From: Microtetraspora malaysiensis
GTDB lineage: Bacteria; Actinomycetota; Actinomycetes; Streptosporangiales; Streptosporangiaceae
DNA length: 64,000 bases
NCBI RefSeq assembly: GCF_001528665.1
Contig: NZ_BBYJ01000004.1
Location: 560,472 to 624,471, forward strand
Reading direction: 5' to 3'
Of the stretch, positions 1 through 11,173 are shown piece by piece; the first letter of the stretch is position 1, and the number at the start of each line of letters is the position of its first letter. The notes beneath the pieces are model-generated. The model was not told the origin of the DNA. It did no database searches and was given only the letters and a program-made list of their open reading frames with translations. The translations under genes and the position numbers were made by a program.

Positions 1-48
1 CTGATGGACTTCTAGCCCACTCCCCCTCCCGCCCGAAACGGCCGGTGA

Positions 49-1353
<1,305 letters not shown>

Positions 1354-1464
1354 CATCCCCAACGTCTCCGCTTCCGGCCCTCGCCGCTCCATTTCCGACC
1401 TCGACCTCCACGCTTCCGGCCCCCTTCCTCCCCACCCCCGGTTCCTGACTCCTGGTCCGGGTTT

Positions 1465-1500
1465 CCGGTGCCCTGGCTCTCGTTCCGCTCAGGGCACCGG
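1465..1500. terminator. hairpin between convergent genes
   Basis: An 11-bp perfect stem (CCGGTGCCCTG with CAGGGCACCGG, 14-nt loop) sits between the converging thiolase and NlpC/P60 genes. It probably serves both strands. There is no U-tract. Confidence 0.6.
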
Positions 1501-1516
1501 CTTCCCGGGCAGGGCG

Positions 1517-2617
1517 TCAGACGGGGCGGACCGCGCCGCGAAAAGTCGTCATGTAGTGACGGGAGCCGAGAACGTCCACCTTCTTGACGACGTCACCCGT
1601 CTTCGGGGCGTGGATCATCGCGCCGCCCCCGGCGTACAAGCCCACGTGAGTCGGGTCGCCCCGGCTCCCTCCGAAGAACATGAGATCGCCCGGGCGCACC
1701 TCATCGAGAGCGACCCTGTGGCCCTGCCGGAACTGCGTGCCCGTGTAGTGGCCGAGTTCGACCCCTGCTTTGGCCCATGCCGCCATCACAAGGCCGGAGC
1801 AGTCGAACCCGACCCGCGCCGCACCTCTGCCGACTCCCTTGCTCGGGCCACCGGCCGCTCCGCCACCCCACGTGTATGGCGTGCCGAGCCAGCTCTCCGC
1901 CGCCTTGACCGCGACGTCACCACGTGTCGCCAACGCCGGTTCGCCCTGGGTGCCGGTCGCCTTCGGACCGAGCTCTCCGGCCTTCACGGGCGGAGCTCCC
2001 GATGCCGCCGTGCCGTCTGCCGCTGCCTCACCGGCGGTCTCCACACAGTCCTCGAACTGGTCCGGACGGGGGGAGCCGGCGACACCGAGGAGCGCCCCCT
2101 CCCCCTCCGCCCGCTGTTCCCCGACGGCCGTCCTCGCGTCTGCGGGCAGAGCCGCGGAGTGCTGCGCCTGCCGTGTCCACACCTCCGTGTGGGCCAGGGC
2201 CACCCAGCGCTCGATCCAACGAACAAGGGCTTCACCGCTCGCTCCGATCGGGGGCCAACCGCCGACGAGAGGCCCGTCGCCGGTTGAGCGCCAGATCGGC
2301 ACCGCGGTTCGTATGCCGACCACGCCCGCGACCCCGGCGCCTGCCGCCCAAGCGGTCTCCGTCCGGATGTCGCCTCCGCGCCGGCCGTCGGTTTCTTCCG
2401 GCCGTCGCCCGCGAGCGCCGGACCGCGATCGGCCGGTCGCGCCCTCCGGCGACCGGGCGCCGCTCTCGGGCCCACGTGGCAGCCCGGGTGGACCGCAGAG
2501 GCTCGGGACCGCCGTGTCACGCGCAGAAACCTTCGCGGTCTCCGTCGCCGGGCCGGTGACGGTCACTCCAGCGATGGCCGCGGTGCCGAGCTTGACGGCG
2601 AGCATGACGGGGATCAT
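1517..2617 (-). CDS. secreted NlpC/P60 cell-wall peptidase
   Basis: A 366-residue protein with a C-terminal NlpC/P60 domain, a family that cleaves peptide stems of peptidoglycan. Catalytic Cys273 is in FDCSG, His324 in THVGLY, and the third polar residue His336 in IHAP. The preceding ~240 residues are a low-complexity Gly/Ala/Arg-rich linker without a recognisable domain. The N-terminus (MIPVMLAVKLGTAAIAGV) looks like a signal peptide or anchor, which fits an extracytoplasmic enzyme. The ATG at 2617 was chosen because AGGAGGAGC sits just upstream; the longer open frame would include the ribosome site. It is single and convergent with the thiolase. Confidence 0.85.
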   Translation of the reverse strand: MIPVMLAVKLGTAAIAGVTVTGPATETAKVSARDTAVPSLCGPPGLPRGPESGARSPEGATGRSRSGARGRRPEETDGRRGGDIRTETAWAAGAGVAGVVGIRTAVPIWRSTGDGPLVGGWPPIGASGEALVRWIERWVALAHTEVWTRQAQHSAALPADARTAVGEQRAEGEGALLGVAGSPRPDQFEDCVETAGEAAADGTAASGAPPVKAGELGPKATGTQGEPALATRGDVAVKAAESWLGTPYTWGGGAAGGPSKGVGRGAARVGFDCSGLVMAAWAKAGVELGHYTGTQFRQGHRVALDEVRPGDLMFFGGSRGDPTHVGLYAGGGAMIHAPKTGDVVKKVDVLGSRHYMTTFRGAVRPV

Positions 2618-2825
2618 GTGCTCCTCCTGGGTCCGATCGACATCGAGACCCAGCATCGGAGCCGACGGCCCGGCCGCAGGAGACCGAAAGTGGTTCTGGG
2701 GATATCCAGAGGGATGTGGAAAACCCGCCCGGTCGGCCTTCTCCCTCACGAGGCGCGGGGAGAGACGGCGCGGGCGAACGCCGCCGGATACCGGCCGCGT
2801 CCGCCCTATGACCTCGGTGTCTACC

Positions 2826-4139
2826 TCAGCCGCGTGACCGGCTCCTGGAGGAGTTCCGGTTGTGCTGGTTCTGTCGCCCGGATGCCCGGTGCGACTGGTG
2901 CTGGGACTGCTTGGCCCGGGTCTGAACCGGCCTGTGCCTCGGACGATTTGCCGCGGCAGCGGCAGCGGCAGCGGCGGCGGCCGCTGCCTTCTCCTCCGGC
3001 GTCAGCGGCGGCCTCGGCGGCCGCGTTGGCTCCGGCTCGGGCTCGGGCTCCGGCTCGGGCTCCGGCGGCACCACGGTGGCGATCCGGAGGTTCCTGATCA
3101 GATGCACGTCGTTGAACAGCCCGGTGGAGGCGGTGAAGCCGAAGGAGTAGTTCGCGGGAACCGGCTCCGGAGCGTCGAAGGCGAGGACCGGCTGGAAGCC
3201 GTTGCCGTCGTTGAAGTCGATGGCCACCGTCACGACCGGGTCGGGCGACGGGGTGATGCGGATGTGCACCGTACGCCGGCTCGGCTCCAGATCCTCCACC
3301 GCCTGCTGCGGGTTGTTCGAGACCGCGGTCGTCGGCCCCTGCAGGTTACCGGGCAGGGTGGACGGCCACGGTCCGACGTCGGAGAAGTTCGAGGTCGTGG
3401 CGGTCAGGAAGCAGTATCCTTCGACTCCCTCGCCGGGGCCGCGCACCGTGACCATGTTCAGGCCGGGCGCGGGGACTCGGAAGATCGTGCCGGCCGGTGA
3501 GCGTTCCCCGGGGGGGCATCCGTTCCCGCGATGCTCCCAGTCTCCGAAATAGTTGCCCAGCACATCGAGCCCGACGCCGAGGTATCCCCCGGGCACCCCC
3601 GGAAGGAACGGGTTGGCGGGATTGTCGTCCGGGAGAAGCTGCGCGTATCCGAGGCTGCCGCCGAAGCCACCGGGCGCGATCTGCCGCCCGGCCTCGGCCA
3701 GGAAGAACCCGATGCCGTCGGCCGGCACGAGGGTGTCGCTCCCGTACTGCCACTGCTCGAAGGTCAGGTCCAGCCCGTCCCTGGACGGGATGGGCGCATC
3801 GAAGATGACGCCACCGCGCTGGTCGAGGTGCGCGTCGGTCAGTTGCAGGAACCCGAACGGCGCCGCGTTGCCCGGTGGCACCGGTCCATGCGGGTCGGAA
3901 CGGCAACCGACCAGGTCGTGCGCGCCGATGGGAGGAACCCCGTTACGCGGTGCCCCGGTCAGACATGCCGACCCGAAGGCGACGAAACGCGGATCGGCGG
4001 TCGCGCCGGTGAAGGGCTCCTCGAATAGAACGGCCTGGCGGGCGGCTTCGGCTTGCCCTTCGAGCAGGGGCGGGGTCACCGCGGTGGCGACGAAGACCCC
4101 TGCCGCGGCCATGATGGCGCGAACAGGACGTTTGATCAC
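2826..4139 (-). CDS. secreted L-type-lectin-like protein with low-complexity tail
   Basis: A 437-residue secreted protein. A signal peptide (about residues 1-36) is followed by a ~320-residue beta-sandwich resembling bacterial L-type (legume) lectin-fold proteins, with phrases such as FLQLTDA, DGIGFFLAE and GYLGVGLDVLG. I infer carbohydrate or surface binding, not catalysis. From about residue 357 the tail is (PE)n, then Pro-rich, then a 13-residue Ala run, then ~40 residues rich in Arg, Gln, His and Ser. No LPXTG or membrane anchor is visible. The GTG start at 4139 has GGGAG 7 nt upstream and puts the signal peptide at the N-terminus. It stands alone in the minus direction. Confidence 0.75.
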   Translation of the reverse strand: MIKRPVRAIMAAAGVFVATAVTPPLLEGQAEAARQAVLFEEPFTGATADPRFVAFGSACLTGAPRNGVPPIGAHDLVGCRSDPHGPVPPGNAAPFGFLQLTDAHLDQRGGVIFDAPIPSRDGLDLTFEQWQYGSDTLVPADGIGFFLAEAGRQIAPGGFGGSLGYAQLLPDDNPANPFLPGVPGGYLGVGLDVLGNYFGDWEHRGNGCPPGERSPAGTIFRVPAPGLNMVTVRGPGEGVEGYCFLTATTSNFSDVGPWPSTLPGNLQGPTTAVSNNPQQAVEDLEPSRRTVHIRITPSPDPVVTVAIDFNDGNGFQPVLAFDAPEPVPANYSFGFTASTGLFNDVHLIRNLRIATVVPPEPEPEPEPEPEPTRPPRPPLTPEEKAAAAAAAAAAAAANRPRHRPVQTRAKQSQHQSHRASGRQNQHNRNSSRSRSRG

Positions 4140-4550
4140 AGAATGTCTCCCAGAAGGTGGGACCGCTTCTCCGGCGCGCCGACGCGCGACCACGGGAAGC
4201 GGTGATCGGCATGAGACCGGTCGGCGTGCCGATGCCGCCGCCGACCGCGAGCATCGGACCACGGGGAACGGGTGCGATATCGTCCGGACACACCTCGACC
4301 GGCGGCGATTTTGGGATACCCGACCCGAAGTTCCCTGCCGTTTACACCCGGCTTAACCGAAGCCGTATATACGGTGGAGATCACATAGCGCCGCCAGGCG
4401 ATCGCGCGTCCGATCACCACGCGGAAGCGTTCAGCTCGCCCTTCCCACTCCGGCCCGCCTTGCCGAACCATCAGATCTCCGTAGCCGTACGGCCTGCCGG
4501 TACGGGCGTCGCGGTTGGCGCCCTTCCTTGACGGGCAGAGCACCGCGTAA

Positions 4551-4564
4551 TAGAACACGTTCCA
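4551..4564. promoter_or_regulatory. KstR-type operator upstream of P450
   Basis: TAGAACACGTTCCA matches TNNAACNNGTTNNA at all fixed positions. It lies about 110 nt before the P450 start. Same reasoning as for the box at 138. Confidence 0.65.
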
Positions 4565-4590
4565 GAAAGGAAATCTGCCAAGCGTTTGAT

Positions 4591-4606
4591 TGGGAGTGAA
4601 CTCCCA
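4591..4606. promoter_or_regulatory. palindrome TGGGAGTGAACTCCCA
   Basis: Seven-bp arms TGGGAGT/ACTCCCA around GA, between the KstR-type box and the P450 start. The arms share TGGGAG/CTCCCA with the CebR box at 29172 but the centre differs. It could be an operator or a leader hairpin. Confidence 0.4.
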
Positions 4607-4674
4607 TGATGCGCGCGGCCGATCGCACCCCCGCCGACACGGCCCCCGACCTCCAGGCCATATCTCCCCAGTAG

Positions 4675-5889
4675 GTGACTCCTGTGCAAATCAACGTCGT
4701 CGACCAGGACTACTACGCGCGGCACGGCGTGCCGCACGAGCAGCTCAAATGGCTGCGGGACAACGCCCCGGTGTTCTGGCACGAGGGTGACGCCGAACTC
4801 GGCTGGCCGGGCTTCTGGGCGGTGACCAAGCACGAGGATGTCGTGCACGTCTCCCGGCACTCCGACCTCTTCTCCTCGGCACGCCGCCTGGCGCTCTTCA
4901 ACGAGCTGCCGGAGGAGGAGCGGGAACTCCAGCGGATGATGATGCTCAACCAGGACCCGCCGGAGCACACTCGCCGGCGCTCCCTCGTCAACCGCGGCTT
5001 CACGCCCCGCGTGATCTCCCTGCTGGAAGAGCACATCCGCGACATCTGCCACCGTCTGGTCGACGAGGCCGAGGGCAAGTCCGACCTGGACTTCGTCACG
5101 GACATCTCCGCACCGCTGCCGCTGTACGTGATCTGCGAGCTCCTCGGCGCGCCGGTCGAGGACCGGGACAAGATCTTCGAGTGGTCCAACCGGCTCATCG
5201 GGGCCGAGGACCCCGACTACGCGACCACGCCCGAGGAGGGGCAGGCCGCCGCGGCCGAGGTCTACGCGTACGCCGGGAGCCTGGCGGCGGCCCGCAGGGA
5301 GGATCCGCGCGACGACATCGTCACCCGGCTCATCCAGCCGAACGAGGGCGGCGAGGTGCTGACCGAGGACGAGTTCAACCTGTTCGTCCTGCTGCTCATC
5401 GTCGCGGGCAACGAGACGACCCGCAACGCGGCGACCGGCGGGATGCTCACGTTCTTCCAGCATCCGGAGCAGTGGGCCCGGCTGGTGGCCGACCGGGCGA
5501 TGGCCCGGACCGCGGCCGACGAGATCGTCCGCTGGGTGTCCCCCGTGAACCTGTTCCGCCGTACGGCCACCGCGGACACCGAGATCCGCGGGCAGAGGAT
5601 CGCCGAGGGCGACAAGGTGGTGATCTTCTACGCCTCGGCCAACCGCGACGCCGGCGTCTTCGCCGACCCGGACGTCTTCGACATCGGGCGGGACCCCAAC
5701 CCGCAGATCGGGTTCGGCGGCGGCGGAGCGCACTTCTGTCTCGGCAACCACCTGGCCAAGCTGGAACTCCGGGTGCTGTTCGAGGTCCTGTCCGAGCGAC
5801 TCCCGAAGATCGGCCAGGCGGGCGAGGCGGCCCGGCTCAGGTCCAACTTCATCAACGGCATCAAGTCGCTGCCGGTCCACCTGCGCTGA
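4675..5889 (+). CDS. cytochrome P450, CYP124/125/142-like
   Basis: A 404-residue soluble P450 monooxygenase with all canonical motifs: I-helix AGNETT (244-249), K-helix ExxR (Glu283-Arg286) and the heme loop FGGGGAHFCLGNHLA with Cys355 as thiolate ligand. The N-terminal phrase INVVDQDYYARHGVPHEQ and the C-terminal FINGIKSLPVHLR resemble actinobacterial CYP124/125/142 enzymes, which oxidise terminal methyls of sterol side chains or methyl-branched lipids. The upstream KstR-type box fits that role. The ferredoxin gene at 11697 is a plausible electron donor. The start is GTG 4675, with GTG 4684 as alternative; neither has a strong ribosome site. Confidence 0.9.
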   Translation: MTPVQINVVDQDYYARHGVPHEQLKWLRDNAPVFWHEGDAELGWPGFWAVTKHEDVVHVSRHSDLFSSARRLALFNELPEEERELQRMMMLNQDPPEHTRRRSLVNRGFTPRVISLLEEHIRDICHRLVDEAEGKSDLDFVTDISAPLPLYVICELLGAPVEDRDKIFEWSNRLIGAEDPDYATTPEEGQAAAAEVYAYAGSLAAARREDPRDDIVTRLIQPNEGGEVLTEDEFNLFVLLLIVAGNETTRNAATGGMLTFFQHPEQWARLVADRAMARTAADEIVRWVSPVNLFRRTATADTEIRGQRIAEGDKVVIFYASANRDAGVFADPDVFDIGRDPNPQIGFGGGGAHFCLGNHLAKLELRVLFEVLSERLPKIGQAGEAARLRSNFINGIKSLPVHLR

Positions 5890-5896
5890 CAGCGGG

Positions 5897-5927
5897 CCCG
5901 GCGCTCCTCAGGGGCGGGAGCGCCGGG
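5897..5927. terminator. bidirectional terminator hairpin
   Basis: An 11-bp stem CCCGGCGCTCC/GGAGCGCCGGG lies between the convergent P450 and GDP-mannose dehydratase genes. Confidence 0.6.
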
Positions 5928-5940
5928 TCATCCCCCGAGA

Positions 5941-6966
5941 TCAGGGCCAGGAGGAGTCCTGGTGGGGGTCGCCGCCTCCGGCGAGGAGGGCGACGTCGGC
6001 CTCCACCATCATGGCCACGAGCTCCTCGAACGAGACCGTCGGCTCCCAGCCGAGCTGCGTCCTGGCCTTCTTCGGGTCGGCACAGAGCAGGTCCACCTCG
6101 GCCGGGCGGTGCAGGGCCTGGTCGCACACGACGTACTGCTCCCAGTCCAGGCCCGCCGCGCCGAAGGCCGCCTCGACCAGCTCCCGCACCGAGTGCGTAC
6201 GGCCGGTGCCGATCACGTAGTCCTCGGGCTCGGCCGCCTGGAGCATCATGTGCATGGCGCGGGCGTAGTCGCCGGCGAATCCCCAGTCGCGGCGCGCCTC
6301 CATGTTGCCGAGCCGCAGTTCGCCGGCCAGGCCGAGCTTGATCCGCGCGACGCCGAGGCTGACCTTGCGGGTCACGAACTCGGCTCCGCGCCTCGGCGAC
6401 TCGTGGTTGAACAGGATGCCCGACACGGCGTACATGCCGTACGACTCGCGGTAGTTCTGGGTGAGGAAGTGCCCGTACGCCTTGGCCACGCCGTACGGCG
6501 AGCGGGGATGGAACGGGGTGCGCTCGTTCTGTGGAGTCTCGCGCACCTGGCCGAACATCTCTGAGGACGAAGCCTGATAAAAGCGGATCTGGCCGGATCC
6601 GGCGCCACGGGCCGCGGTGATCCCCGAGCAGACCCGGATGGCCTCCAGCACGCGGAGCACGCCCATCCCGGTGACCTCGGCGGTCAGCTCCGCCTGCTCC
6701 CATGACATCGGGACGAACGAGATCGCGCCCAGGTTGTACACCTCGTCGGGCCGGACCTTCTCCACGGCCGAGATCAACGACCCCTGGTCCAGCAGGTCAC
6801 CGCGTACGAGCTTGACGTCCTGCAGCAGCTGGCGCACCCGCGAGACCCTCGGGTTCGCCTGGCCGCGCACCAGCCCCCAGACCTCGTATCCCTCATGCAG
6901 CAGGTGTTCAGCGAGATAAGAGCCGTCCTGGCCGGTGATGCCAGTGATCAGCGCACGCCTGGCCAA
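5941..6966 (-). CDS. gmd: GDP-mannose 4,6-dehydratase
   Basis: A 341-residue extended SDR. It would convert GDP-D-mannose to GDP-4-keto-6-deoxymannose, the precursor of fucose, rhamnose and related deoxysugars. It shows the N-terminal NADP-binding TGITGQDGSYLAE, the active-site pattern with YGVAK, and the family phrases ETPQNERTPFHPRSPYG and RRDWGFAGDYARAM. I place the start at TTG 6966 because GAGGAGG lies 4 nt upstream; the longer frame would run through that site. It is divergent from the glycosyltransferase at 7264 and probably feeds a deoxysugar into the 7.2-11.0 kb cluster. Confidence 0.9.
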   Translation of the reverse strand: MARRALITGITGQDGSYLAEHLLHEGYEVWGLVRGQANPRVSRVRQLLQDVKLVRGDLLDQGSLISAVEKVRPDEVYNLGAISFVPMSWEQAELTAEVTGMGVLRVLEAIRVCSGITAARGAGSGQIRFYQASSSEMFGQVRETPQNERTPFHPRSPYGVAKAYGHFLTQNYRESYGMYAVSGILFNHESPRRGAEFVTRKVSLGVARIKLGLAGELRLGNMEARRDWGFAGDYARAMHMMLQAAEPEDYVIGTGRTHSVRELVEAAFGAAGLDWEQYVVCDQALHRPAEVDLLCADPKKARTQLGWEPTVSFEELVAMMVEADVALLAGGGDPHQDSSWP

Positions 6967-7263
6967 GGATCCTCCTCGCATCGGGGGGCACCCGAATTCT
7001 CCGAAGTCCGCAGAGATAGCGGAGAAAGCAGCTATGAGAGGCGAATGTACCGCTCTGACCCCATCTGAGCGCAGTCGCGACACGGACAGCAGACTAGAAC
7101 CTGTTCCACCGAACCGCATTCGGGTAAGCTAACTGCGCACTTCGCGCCCGGTGAAGTCGCGAAGAGAGACCAATTTCACCTCCACTCCCCCTTGGTAGGG
7201 TCCGGAGGTTAAGGTCATCTTTATGGCAGCCCCAAGGGGGGCACAGCTGGAGAGGGGTGCCCC

Positions 7264-8508
7264 TTGGCGGAGAGCCTGCGAGTCGCGCTGCTGTCCTACC
7301 GCAGCAAGCCCACCTGCGGCGGTCAGGGGGTGTACCTGCGCCACATCAGCCGCGAGCTGGTCGCCCTCGGGCACCACGTCGAGGTCTTCTCCGGTCAGCC
7401 GTATCCCGAGCTCGACGAGGGCGTCATCCTCAACAAGGTCCCCAGCCTCGACCTCTACGACGACGCCGACCCGTTCCGCACGCCGAAGCTCCACGAGTAC
7501 CGCGACTGGATCGACGCGCTCGAAGTGGCCACGATGTGGACGGCCGGCTTCCCCGAGCCGCTCACCTTCACCCTGCGGGCCTACCGCGAGCTCAAGAAGC
7601 GCCAGGGCGACTTCGACGTCGTCCAGGACAACCAGACCCTCGGCTACGGCCTGCTCGGGATCCAGAAGCTCTTCCCCGTCGTCGGCACCATCCACCACCC
7701 GATCAGCGTGGACCGGCGCATCGAGCTGCAGGCCGCCAAAGGCTGGAAGAAGCTCTCCATGCGCCGCTGGTACGGATTCGTCCGTATGCAGAGCATCGTC
7801 GCCCCCCGGCTCAGCCCGATCCTCACCGTCAGCGAGTCGTCCCTCGCGGACATCCACCGCGACTTCAACGTGCCGCAGTCCAACATGCGGCTGATCCCGC
7901 TCGGCGTGGACACCCGCTTCTTCCACCCCCGCCCCCACCTGCCGAAGCGGCCCGGCTCGATCGTGGCCGTCGCCAGCGCCGACTCCCCCATGAAGGGCGT
8001 CTCGACGCTGCTGCGCGCGGTCGCCAAGCTCGCCACCGAGCGCGAGGTGAACCTGACCGTGGTCAGCAAGCCCACCCCCGGCGGGCCGACCGAGAAGCTG
8101 GTCGCCGAGCTCTCCCTGCACGACCGGGTCCGGTTCCTGCACGGCATCTCGGACGAGGAGCTGGCCGAGCTGATCGCCACCTCCGAGGTCGCGGTCGTGC
8201 CCTCGCTGTACGAGGGCTTCTCCCTCCCGGCGGTGGAGCACATGGCCTGCGGCACGCCCCTGGTCGCCTCCAGGACCGGAGCGCTGCCCGAGGTCGTCGG
8301 GGACGCCGCCGTCCAGGTGACACCGGGCGACCCCGAGGAGCTGGCCGCCGTGCTGCGCCGCCTGCTCGACTCGCCGGAGGAACGCGCCGAGGTCGGCCAC
8401 AAGGGCTACGACCGCGTGATGGAGCGCTACGCGTGGCCGGTCGTCGCCCAGCGCACCGTCGACGCCTACCGCGAGGCCATCGCCGCCCGTACGGCCGTCG
8501 CGTCCTAG
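7264..8508 (+). CDS. glycosyltransferase family 4
   Basis: A 414-residue GT-B retaining glycosyltransferase. The N-terminal Rossmann half contains GGQGVYLRHISRELVALGH, the acceptor-side glycine loop. The C-terminal half has the nucleotide-sugar E-x7-E motif in YEGFSLPAVEHMACGTPLVAS. It is cytoplasmic or membrane-associated. The start is TTG 7264 with a GAGAGGGG ribosome site. It is the first of three same-strand genes (GT4, methyltransferase, toroid protein) and divergent from gmd, which suggests a GDP-deoxysugar donor. The acceptor is unknown. Confidence 0.88.
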   Translation: MAESLRVALLSYRSKPTCGGQGVYLRHISRELVALGHHVEVFSGQPYPELDEGVILNKVPSLDLYDDADPFRTPKLHEYRDWIDALEVATMWTAGFPEPLTFTLRAYRELKKRQGDFDVVQDNQTLGYGLLGIQKLFPVVGTIHHPISVDRRIELQAAKGWKKLSMRRWYGFVRMQSIVAPRLSPILTVSESSLADIHRDFNVPQSNMRLIPLGVDTRFFHPRPHLPKRPGSIVAVASADSPMKGVSTLLRAVAKLATEREVNLTVVSKPTPGGPTEKLVAELSLHDRVRFLHGISDEELAELIATSEVAVVPSLYEGFSLPAVEHMACGTPLVASRTGALPEVVGDAAVQVTPGDPEELAAVLRRLLDSPEERAEVGHKGYDRVMERYAWPVVAQRTVDAYREAIAARTAVAS

Positions 8509-8607
8509 GACCACGCCGCGCGCAACCGTCCCCGTCCCCCGTTCCGTGCCCGCGCCTGTTCCCGAAGCCGGACCGGATGCCCCCATGATCAGGAAAGGTA
8601 GGCAGGA

Positions 8608-9321
8608 GTGCTGACCGTCGACTTCGACCGGCTGCCCGTCGGGCCTGGCGACCGCGTTCTCGACCTCGGCGCCGGCGGCGGCCGGCACGCCTTCGAGGTG
8701 CTCCGCCGGGGCGCCGACGTGGTGGCGTTCGACATGGACGCGGCCGAGCTCGAAAGCGTCGCCGCGATGTTCTCCGCGATGGACAAGGAGGGGCAGATCC
8801 CCCCGGGTGCCTCCGGCGAGACCGTGGTCGGCGACGCGCTCGCCATGCCGTTCCCCGACGCGTCCTTCGACCGGGTCATCGCGGCCGAGGTGCTGGAGCA
8901 CATCCCGGACGACACGGCCGCCATGCGGGAGATCGTCCGCGTGCTCAAGCCCGGCGGACAGGCCGCCATCACCGTACCGAGCTTCCTGCCCGAGCGCATC
9001 TGCTGGGCGCTGTCGGAGGACTACCACACCGCGCCCGGCGGGCACATCAGGATCTACACGCTGGCGGAGCTGCAGGCCAAGCTCAAGGCGTCCGGGCTGG
9101 AGGTCGGCTCCCACCACCACGCGCACGGCCTGCACTCGCCGTACTGGTGGATCAAATGCGCGGTGGGGGTGAACAACGACGACCACCCGCTGGCGAAGGC
9201 GTACCACGAGCTTCTCGTGTGGGACATCATGAAGCGTCCCGCCGCCACCCGGATCGCGGAGTCCCTGCTCAATCCGCTGATCGGCAAGAGCGTGGTCGTC
9301 TACGTCCGGAAGCCCGTATGA
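8608..9321 (+). CDS. class I SAM-dependent methyltransferase
   Basis: A 237-residue Methyltransf_11-type enzyme. Motif I is VLDLGAGGGRHAFEVL, the acidic motif II VVAFDMD, and the post-motif region contains FDRVIAAEVLEHIPDD. The C-terminal part (HHHAHGLHSPYWWIKCAVG) is probably the substrate domain. GTG 8608 follows an AGGAAAGG-type ribosome site. Its stop overlaps the start of the next gene (ATGA), so the two are translationally coupled. Substrate unknown; probably a sugar or polyketide/terpenoid intermediate made by the same cluster. Confidence 0.85.
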   Translation: MLTVDFDRLPVGPGDRVLDLGAGGGRHAFEVLRRGADVVAFDMDAAELESVAAMFSAMDKEGQIPPGASGETVVGDALAMPFPDASFDRVIAAEVLEHIPDDTAAMREIVRVLKPGGQAAITVPSFLPERICWALSEDYHTAPGGHIRIYTLAELQAKLKASGLEVGSHHHAHGLHSPYWWIKCAVGVNNDDHPLAKAYHELLVWDIMKRPAATRIAESLLNPLIGKSVVVYVRKPV

Positions 9322-10376
9322 GCGTCCCCGCCGTCCCGGGAGTGATATCGGCGGATCAGGTGGTGGCCACCGCGCGCAGCATCGCGGCGGTCCAGGACGA
9401 CGAGGGCGGCGTGCCGTGGCCCGAGGGCCACATCGACGCGTGGAACCACGTCGAGTGCCTGATGGCCATGACGGCGGCCGGGCTGCGCGACGAGGCCCGC
9501 CGGGGGTACGGCTGGCTCGCCCGCCACCAGCGGCGGGACGGCTCCTGGCCGATGAAGGTCGTGAACGGAGAGGCGGTCGAGAGGGGCGGCGAGTCCAACC
9601 ACGCGGCCTACGTCGCCGTCGGGGTCTGGCACGACCTGCTCGTGACCGGCGACGAGGCGTTCGCGGCCTCCGCGTGGCCGATGGTCAGCCGGGCGCTCAC
9701 CTTCGTCGTCGAGCTGCAGACGGCCCGCGGCGAGATCGTGTGGGAACGCGACGCGCACGGCGTTCCCGCGGCGTACGCGCTGCTCACCGGCTCGTCGTCG
9801 ATCTACCAGGGGCTGCGCTGCGGCGTCCTGCTGGGCGAGCGGCTCGGCGACCCGCAGCCCGACTGGGAGCTGGCCGCCGACCAGCTGGGGCACGCGCTCG
9901 CCACGCATCCCGAGGCGTTCGCCGACAAGAGCCGCTTCTCGATGGACTGGTACTACCCGGTCCTCGGCGGCGCCGTACGGGGACCGGGTGGCGACAAGCG
10001 CCTCGCCGAGGAGTGGGACACCTTCGTCGTGCCGGGGCTGGGCGTGCGCTGCGTCTCCGACCAGCCCTGGGTGACCGGCGCCGAGTCCTGCGAGCTGGTG
10101 CTGGCCCTGGACGCGATGGGCGACCGTGAGCGGGCCCTGCGCGTCTTCGCGGACATGCAGCACCTGCGCCACGAGGACGGCTCGTACTGGACGGGCTGGC
10201 AGTTCGTGAACGAGAGGCACTTCCCGCACGAGCGCTCCGCCTACACGGCGGCCGCGGTGATCCTCGCGGCCGACGCGCTGTCCGAAGCCACGGCGGGGGC
10301 CTCGATCTTCCGCGACGCGGGCGCGTACGACGTCCACCTCACCGGCGACTGCGGCTGCGAGCACGCCCGCGCCTAG
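9318..10376 (+). CDS. alpha/alpha-toroid (prenyltransferase/squalene-oxidase-like) protein
   Basis: A 352-residue protein with repeated helical hairpins of the type YGWLARHQRRDGSWP and QHLRHEDGSYWTGW, as in the prenyltransferase/squalene-hopene-cyclase toroid superfamily and six-hairpin glycosidases. I see no DxDD or metal-binding Cys/His set, so the activity is uncertain; it could be a hydrolase, lyase or binding scaffold. The start ATG 9318 overlaps the preceding stop (ATGA). Co-translation with the methyltransferase and glycosyltransferase argues for a shared glycan or natural-product pathway. Confidence 0.75.
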   Translation: MSVPAVPGVISADQVVATARSIAAVQDDEGGVPWPEGHIDAWNHVECLMAMTAAGLRDEARRGYGWLARHQRRDGSWPMKVVNGEAVERGGESNHAAYVAVGVWHDLLVTGDEAFAASAWPMVSRALTFVVELQTARGEIVWERDAHGVPAAYALLTGSSSIYQGLRCGVLLGERLGDPQPDWELAADQLGHALATHPEAFADKSRFSMDWYYPVLGGAVRGPGGDKRLAEEWDTFVVPGLGVRCVSDQPWVTGAESCELVLALDAMGDRERALRVFADMQHLRHEDGSYWTGWQFVNERHFPHERSAYTAAAVILAADALSEATAGASIFRDAGAYDVHLTGDCGCEHARA

Positions 10377-10391
10377 GGTCGTGTCCGGGCG

Positions 10392-11066
<675 letters not shown>

Positions 11067-11115
11067 TCATGTACGGCTGTCGCCTGCAAGCCAGGGAGCC
11101 TAGCCCACAACGACC

Positions 11116-11127
11116 GGAACAAGGTTC
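11116..11127. promoter_or_regulatory. palindromic box GGAACAAGGTTC
   Basis: Identical to the 12-mer at 162-173. It lies 24 nt before the KstR-type box of the 11174 operon, so both promoters pair the two motifs. Confidence 0.4.
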
Positions 11128-11137
11128 GGGAGTCCCC

Positions 11138-11173
11138 TTGTCCGGCATGATGGAACGTGTTCTACTTTGCAGC
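11138..11173 (+). promoter_or_regulatory. leaderless promoter overlapped by a KstR-type operator
   Basis: A -35-like TTGTCC (11138-11143) is 17 nt from TCTACT (11161-11166); a TACTTT at 11163-11168 is the alternative -10. Transcription would begin at about the GTG at 11174, so the mRNA would be leaderless. The perfect TNNAACNNGTTNNA box TGGAACGTGTTCTA (11151-11164) covers the spacer and -10, a position that would block RNA polymerase. Confidence 0.65.

Larger units (their letters stand above)
4140..4674. other. 535-bp divergent intergenic region
   Basis: No convincing gene. It must hold the promoter of the lectin-like gene (minus) and that of the P450 (plus). It contains a KstR-type box and a separate perfect palindrome, listed individually. 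The AT-richer stretch around 4310-4385 is the likeliest promoter area for the minus-strand gene, but I could not assign -35/-10 elements. Confidence 0.5.

Noticed and set aside
4157-4531. Open frame across the divergent intergenic region before the P450
   Set aside because: Covers promoter territory, has no ribosome site or similarity, and stops just before the KstR-type box.
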